From NCBI GenBank assembly GCA_002748835.1, contig PDTL01000018.1, positions 1-64,000 of the forward strand: DNA of 64,000 nucleotides, written 5' to 3'. The DNA comes from Deltaproteobacteria bacterium. GTDB taxonomy: Bacteria > Desulfobacterota > Desulfobacteria > Desulfobacterales > GCA-2748835. The notes below the pieces were generated by a model. That model saw only the letters and a list, made by a program, of their open reading frames with translations, did no database searches and was not told the DNA's origin. The translations under genes were made by a program, and so were the position numbers. Shown here piece by piece: positions 58,756 through 64,000 of this stretch (position 1 is its first letter; every line of letters begins with the position of its first letter).

Positions 58756-59672
58756 AGCGTGCCTGGAATCGTTTTAAAAAATCGTTTTTTTTATATAGTT
58801 TTCTCAGGGACCCGGTGGCCATTGTCAGTTTTGGGGTCCTTTGCATCCTTTTGTTTGCCGGACTTATGGCACCGGTGCTGGCACCGCATGATCCCTACGA
58901 TGCGGCCACCATCGAAATTCTGGACTCGGAAAAACCGCCGGTCTGGCTCAGGGGCGGAGACCGCACCTACCTTCTAGGCACCGATGCTCAGGGCCGGGAT
59001 CTGCTCAGCACCATGCTCTACGGTATGCGAATTTCCATTGTTATCGGGTTGGGCGCGGTATTGCTCCAGGCTGTTCTGGGGATCGGTATCGGTCTGGTGG
59101 CCGGGTATGCGGGCGGAAAGGTTGATGCCTTTCTCATGCGGGTGGCGGATGTGCAGCTCTCCTTTTCCACCCTGATGGTGGCCATCATGGTTTCGGCCGT
59201 GTTTCAGACCGCGTTTGGCGTGGGCCGGTATGAGGAACTGGCCGTGCCGCTGCTCATCGTGATCATTGGCCTGGCTGAATGGCCTCAGTATGCACGGACC
59301 GTCCGGGCATCAGTCCTGGGGGAAAAGGGGAAAGAATATGTGGAGGCGGCCCGGGTGATCGGTCTCAACCCCAAGTGGATCATGGTGCGGCACATCCTGC
59401 CCAACACCCTGACGCCGGTCTTTGTCATCTCCACCATCCAGGTAGCCAATGCGGTGATGAGCGAGGCGGCCCTCTCGTTTCTCGGCCTAGGCATGCCGGT
59501 AACCAAGCCGTCCATGGGGTCTCTGATCAACTCGGGATTTGAATATATATTCAGCGGCTCCTGGTGGATCACCTTTTTCCCGGGAACGCTGCTCATACTG
59601 CTGGTTCTGGTGATCAACCTTCTGGGTGACTGGCTCCGGGATGTGTTGAATCCGAAGCTTTACAAAGGATAG
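58752..59672 (+). CDS. ABC transporter permease (DppC/OppC type)
   Basis: LLGTDAQGRDLLSTMLYGMRISIVIGL; EYVEAARVIGLNPKWIMVRHILPNTLTPVFV. Confidence 0.93.
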   Translation: MKRAWNRFKKSFFLYSFLRDPVAIVSFGVLCILLFAGLMAPVLAPHDPYDAATIEILDSEKPPVWLRGGDRTYLLGTDAQGRDLLSTMLYGMRISIVIGLGAVLLQAVLGIGIGLVAGYAGGKVDAFLMRVADVQLSFSTLMVAIMVSAVFQTAFGVGRYEELAVPLLIVIIGLAEWPQYARTVRASVLGEKGKEYVEAARVIGLNPKWIMVRHILPNTLTPVFVISTIQVANAVMSEAALSFLGLGMPVTKPSMGSLINSGFEYIFSGSWWITFFPGTLLILLVLVINLLGDWLRDVLNPKLYKG

Positions 59673-59682
59673 GGGGCACCAA

Positions 59683-60678
59683 ATGACGCATTTACTCGAA
59701 GTGGACAACCTGGAAGTCGAGTTCGCCCTGCGGTTCGGTTCCCTGAAAGCCATTGACCGGGTCAGTTTCACCCTGGACGAGGGTCAGCGCATGGGACTGG
59801 TGGGGGAAAGCGGGGCTGGCAAATCGGTGACCGGTTTTTCCATTATCAACCTGATCAGCAAGCCCGGGTATATCTCCGGCGGGAGCATTCGGTTCGACCA
59901 TGGCCGTTATGACCTGACAACCCTGTCTGACGAGACGCTGCGCAAAATCCGGGGAAACCGGATCAGCATGATTTTCCAGGATCCCATGATGACCCTGAAC
60001 CCGGTGCTCACTATCGGTCAGCAGATGATCGAAACCGTGCTGGCACACCGGTCGGTGAGCCGGGAAGCGGCGAGCCAGATTGCGGTCGATAACCTGAAAA
60101 AGGTGCATATTCCGTCTCCGGAAAAACGGCTTGACCAATACCCCCATGAGCTGTCCGGGGGCATGCGGCAGCGGGTGATCATCGCTATTGCCCTGCTCAC
60201 GGATCCGGCACTGATCATTGCCGACGAGCCCACCACGGCCTTGGATGTGACTATTCAGGCGGAGATCATGGACCTGCTCATGGAACTCTGCGAAAACGAA
60301 AAAATGGCCCTGATCCTCATCACCCACGATCTCGGGGTGGTATCCCAGGCCACGGAGACCCTTGCTGTCATGTATGCCGGAAAGGTCATTGAGGCCGGCC
60401 CCACCCGTGACGTGGTAAATCAACCAAGGCACCCCTATACCCAGGGCCTGATCCGGTCTCTCCCCGGCCAGGGAACAGAAGGCAGCCGGCTCCACCAGAT
60501 TCCGGGAATGATGCCCACCCTGACGGACATTCCGCCCGGATGCGCCTTTCATCCCCGGTGCGAATACAGTGACACCCTGTGCGAAACCCGGATTCCGGAA
60601 CTGGTGACGTGCGCCGGCAGCGGCCATCAGGTGGCGTGTCATCATTATCAACAGATTCAAACCCGTTTAAACGCGTAA
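59683..60678 (+). CDS. ABC transporter ATP-binding protein (DppD/OppD type)
   Basis: GLVGESGAGKSVTG, QYPHELSGGMRQRVIIAIAL, LIIADEPTTALDVTIQ; C-terminal PPGCAFHPRCEYSDTLC. Confidence 0.95.
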   Translation: MTHLLEVDNLEVEFALRFGSLKAIDRVSFTLDEGQRMGLVGESGAGKSVTGFSIINLISKPGYISGGSIRFDHGRYDLTTLSDETLRKIRGNRISMIFQDPMMTLNPVLTIGQQMIETVLAHRSVSREAASQIAVDNLKKVHIPSPEKRLDQYPHELSGGMRQRVIIAIALLTDPALIIADEPTTALDVTIQAEIMDLLMELCENEKMALILITHDLGVVSQATETLAVMYAGKVIEAGPTRDVVNQPRHPYTQGLIRSLPGQGTEGSRLHQIPGMMPTLTDIPPGCAFHPRCEYSDTLCETRIPELVTCAGSGHQVACHHYQQIQTRLNA

Positions 60679-60691
60679 GACAGGGGTCATC

Positions 60692-61708
60692 ATGCAGGAT
60701 CAAACACCGATTGTCAGTATTGACCGCCTGGTCAAGCATTTTGATATTTCCGGAGGGACGCTGGACCGCATCCGGTTTGCAAACGGCCGTCCGTATATGA
60801 AGTCCACCGTGGTAAAAGCAGTGAATGCGGTCAGCTTTGCCATCCAGCCGGGCGAGACACTGAGCGTGGTGGGCGAAAGCGGGTGCGGCAAGTCAACCCT
60901 GGCCCGCACCGTGATCGGGCTTTACAGGCCCAATGCCGGAACGGTCGCGTTCAAGGGCCAGCGGATTGATCACCTCAGCCCCCGGGCCATGCGCCCCTTT
61001 CGATCTCGGATGCAGATGATCTTCCAGGATCCCTATGCATCCCTGAACCCGCGAATGACCGTACGGCAGATTCTCGAGGAACCGGTCCGGTTTCACCAGC
61101 CAGGTATAAAGGGAGAGGAACTCCAGGATCGGGTGGCGGAAGTCATGCGGCAGGTGGGAGTAAATCCCGCCTGGCGCACCCGGTATCCCCATGAATTTTC
61201 CGGAGGCCAGCGCCAGCGGATCAGTATTGCCCGGGCACTCATGGTGGATCCGGAGTTCATTGTGGCAGATGAGCCGATCTCCGCCCTGGATGTCTCCATC
61301 CAGGCCCAGATCCTCAATCTGCTCATGGACATGCAGGAAAAACGAAATCTGACATATCTGTTCATTTCACATGATCTGTCCGTTGTGGAGCATATCAGCT
61401 CACGGGTGGCGGTTATGTACCTGGGGCGGGTGTGCGAGATCGCCCCCAAAGCCACGCTTTTTTCCAATCCCCTGCACCCGTATACGGAAGCTTTGTTTTC
61501 CGCCATTCCCCGGCTGGGTGAACAAAAACCCAACCATGTGAAGCTGACTGGAGAGATTCCGTCACCGATTCAGCTGCCGGAAGGCTGTGTCTTCCATACC
61601 CGGTGTCGGTATGCGGATCAGCGGTGCCAGAAAGAGATTCCCGACCTGGTCGATGTTGATAACGGCGCCCGTGTGGCCTGCCACCGGGTCAGTGAGAGAT
61701 CTCGATAA
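60692..61708 (+). CDS. ABC transporter ATP-binding protein (DppF/OppF type)
   Basis: SVVGESGCGKSTLARTVIGL, RYPHEFSGGQRQRISIARAL, FIVADEPISALDVSIQ; PEGCVFHTRCRYADQRC. Confidence 0.95.
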   Translation: MQDQTPIVSIDRLVKHFDISGGTLDRIRFANGRPYMKSTVVKAVNAVSFAIQPGETLSVVGESGCGKSTLARTVIGLYRPNAGTVAFKGQRIDHLSPRAMRPFRSRMQMIFQDPYASLNPRMTVRQILEEPVRFHQPGIKGEELQDRVAEVMRQVGVNPAWRTRYPHEFSGGQRQRISIARALMVDPEFIVADEPISALDVSIQAQILNLLMDMQEKRNLTYLFISHDLSVVEHISSRVAVMYLGRVCEIAPKATLFSNPLHPYTEALFSAIPRLGEQKPNHVKLTGEIPSPIQLPEGCVFHTRCRYADQRCQKEIPDLVDVDNGARVACHRVSERSR

Positions 61709-62029
61709 GACGCCGGTCAGAATTGTCTTGCCATTCCCCGGGATCCGTATAAAATATGATCTTGATTCAGAGAGCTGAAACACTAGTGGTTTGCTTGCAA
61801 AAAACAGAGATAAATGGCTGCTGGTTCCGGCATCCGAAACTGCAAAGATGTTGCCTGAACTGTGGACAACTTTACTCATGTGAGTGAAGATGGTAAAACC
61901 CTGCTCCTGACTGAAGTGGTCCCGGTATTGATCCCTCGATGAGACGTTTGATTAACCGGCCATTTACCGTATTATAACCGCATGCGGGTTCTTATACTGC
62001 CTGTCTGACATGTTTTTACCCATAAGGAG

Positions 62030-62971
62030 ATGCCAATGACGGATAACAAAAAGTATCGACTCATCACCCGAAGTGATTTCGACGGTCTGGCCTGTGCGGT
62101 GATTCTGCGAGAGCTGGGTATGATCGACAAGATCAAGTTCGTACAGCCGAAAGATATGCAGGACGGTAAGATTGCGGTCACGGATCGGGATATCAGTGCG
62201 AATCTACCTTATGCGGAAGGCGTTCACCTGGCCTTTGATCATCATATGAGCGAAACCCTTCGGGTTGATGGCGGCCGGGAAAATTTGGTCATCGATCCGC
62301 GCATGCCGTCAGCAGCGCGGGTGATTTTCAACTATTACGGCGGCCGGGAAAACTTGTCTGGGATTGATCCAGACATGCTCGAAGCGGTAGACAAGGCGGA
62401 TATGGCCCAGTTTACCGAAAATGATATATTAAATCCCACGGACTGGGTGCTGCTCAGTTTTATCATGGATCCCCGCACCGGTCTGGGACGATTCAAGAAT
62501 TTCAGGATTTCCAACTATGACCTGATGATGGATCTGATCACCCACTGCAAGCATCTCACCATTGATGAAATCCTTGACCTCCCGGATGTGAAGGAGCGCC
62601 TGGATATCATGAAAAAATACGATACTGCATTTACCGACCAGCTCAAACGGTGCGCAACAGTAAAGGATAATCTGGTGGTGCTGGACCTCCGGAACGAAGC
62701 GGTGATCTATCCGGGAAACCGGTTCCGGATCTACACCCTGTTCCCGGAATGCAACATCTCCATACATGTAATCTGGGGTCGAAATAAGGACAATACCGTG
62801 TTTGCGGTAGGCAAATCGATTGTGAATATTTCTTCAAATACCAATGTGGGCCAGTTGATGCTTGAATATGGAGGCGGAGGGCATGAAAACGCCGGTACCT
62901 GTCAGATTGAAAATGACAGGGCGGAAGCTGTGCTGGAAGAATTGATTACACATATCAATGCGAATTGCTGA
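62030..62971 (+). CDS. DHH-family phosphoesterase (exopolyphosphatase-like)
   Basis: RLITRSDFDGLACAVILRELGM; FDHHMSETLR; GGGGHENAGTCQI. Confidence 0.85.
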   Translation: MPMTDNKKYRLITRSDFDGLACAVILRELGMIDKIKFVQPKDMQDGKIAVTDRDISANLPYAEGVHLAFDHHMSETLRVDGGRENLVIDPRMPSAARVIFNYYGGRENLSGIDPDMLEAVDKADMAQFTENDILNPTDWVLLSFIMDPRTGLGRFKNFRISNYDLMMDLITHCKHLTIDEILDLPDVKERLDIMKKYDTAFTDQLKRCATVKDNLVVLDLRNEAVIYPGNRFRIYTLFPECNISIHVIWGRNKDNTVFAVGKSIVNISSNTNVGQLMLEYGGGGHENAGTCQIENDRAEAVLEELITHINANC

Positions 62972-63175
62972 AAGCCGGTATGCCTGTCAGGCAACTGTAG
63001 CGAAACGTGCGTATCGTAATAAGGCTGTTTGTGGATTTGGTTTTCCCGCAGACAGCCTGTTTTGTGTGCTGCGGCAGACGCGGGCGATGTAGCTTGGTTG
63101 AGGGGCTAATGGGGGAATCAGGCGGAGGAGAGATACCTGCGGCATGTTATGATTATCAGTAATGGAGACAGAAAA

Positions 63176-64000
63176 ATGGCTGGAAAAAGAATTGTTGTCA
63201 TCGGCGGCGTTGCCTGTGGCCCCAAGGCTGCAGCCCGGATTAAACGTCTGGCACCGGATGCGGACGTCACCATCATTGAAAAAGGAGAGCTGCTCTCCTA
63301 TGCCGGGTGCGGGCTTCCCTTTTACCTTTCCGGTGAAGTGCATGATCACAATGAGCTCATGGCCACACCAACGGGTGTGGTCCGGGACACCCAGTTCTTC
63401 CAGAAGGTCAAGGGCATTCGGGTGCTGAACAAAACCCTGGCTCAATCCATTGATCGGGAAAACAAGGTGGTGCATGCCATCAGTATTCTCAGTGGAGAAT
63501 CCGTGGAACTGCCCTACGACACCCTGGTGCTTGCCGTGGGAAGCAAGTATTATGTACCCCCAATTCCTGGAACGGATCTCAAAGGGGTCCATTTTCTGCA
63601 GACCATTGAGGACGCCCAGAAAATTCGAAATCAGGAACGGGAAATGGCTGGCAAGCGGGCGGTGATCATCGGTGGCGGCCTAATCGGTATCGAAGTGACC
63701 GAAGCTTTTGTTCGCCAGGGACTTCAGGTGACGGTGATCGAAAAAGGAGAGACCATCCTGGGCGAGCTCTTTGATCCTGAGGTGGTGCATCATGTGCATG
63801 GCGCCCTGCGTGCCGGCGGTGTGGATTTGAAGCTCTCAACCGAAGTCACCACCATCAACGGAGATGACCGGGGGAAGGTCGTGGGGGTGACAACAACCAA
63901 CGGCGTGATCAAGGCAGATATGGTGCTCATTGCCGTAGGCGTAAAGCCAAATACCCGCATGGCCGAAGATGCGGGACTCGCTCTTGGCGAAACAGGTGCC
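63176..64000 (+). CDS. FAD-dependent pyridine nucleotide-disulfide oxidoreductase (CoA-disulfide reductase/NADH oxidase-like), partial at window end
   Basis: KRIVVIGGVACGPKAAARIKRLAPDADVTIIEKGELLSYAGCGLPFYLSGEV; RAVIIGGGLIGIEVTEAF; no stop before 64000. Confidence 0.9.
   Translation, partial: MAGKRIVVIGGVACGPKAAARIKRLAPDADVTIIEKGELLSYAGCGLPFYLSGEVHDHNELMATPTGVVRDTQFFQKVKGIRVLNKTLAQSIDRENKVVHAISILSGESVELPYDTLVLAVGSKYYVPPIPGTDLKGVHFLQTIEDAQKIRNQEREMAGKRAVIIGGGLIGIEVTEAFVRQGLQVTVIEKGETILGELFDPEVVHHVHGALRAGGVDLKLSTEVTTINGDDRGKVVGVTTTNGVIKADMVLIAVGVKPNTRMAEDAGLALGETGA

Overview
The window is a chromosomal segment from a sulfate-reducing (Desulfobacterota-like) bacterium, anchored by dsrA-dsrB-dsrD-dsrN(cbiA) at ~28.6-33.0 kb. 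The left ~8.2 kb looks AT-richer and accessory by eye. It holds a YegP-like gene, a probable group II intron fragment abutting a decayed tyrosine recombinase, a vapBC-like toxin-antitoxin pair, a second broken PIN toxin, and an AraC / TonB-receptor / methyltransferase / frameshifted MFS locus that resembles metallophore uptake. The rest is mostly housekeeping: priA, cca, rdgC-like, a PHP-UvrD fusion, galU, ilvE, dapA, tatCA, msrAB, gltA, upp-uraA, asnS, cydAB, thiL, prfB with its programmed frameshift, lnt, a dpp-type ABC operon, a DHH phosphoesterase and a partial CoA-disulfide-reductase-like gene. The strongest points for follow-up are: (1) an MFS-ApbE fusion next to a secreted protein with two FMN_bind repeats, a candidate self-contained extracytoplasmic flavinylation module; (2) a desulfoferrodoxin in which two of the four canonical His ligands of the catalytic iron are replaced (Gln and Arg), verified at codon level; (3) the metallophore-like accessory locus; (4) a ThiE-like/ThiL fusion; (5) two tandem stem-loops between dppA and dppB; (6) a near-consensus promoter and structured leader for dsrAB. 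No CRISPR array, rRNA or tRNA was recognised. All calls come from reading the sequence and ORF translations; no database search was run.
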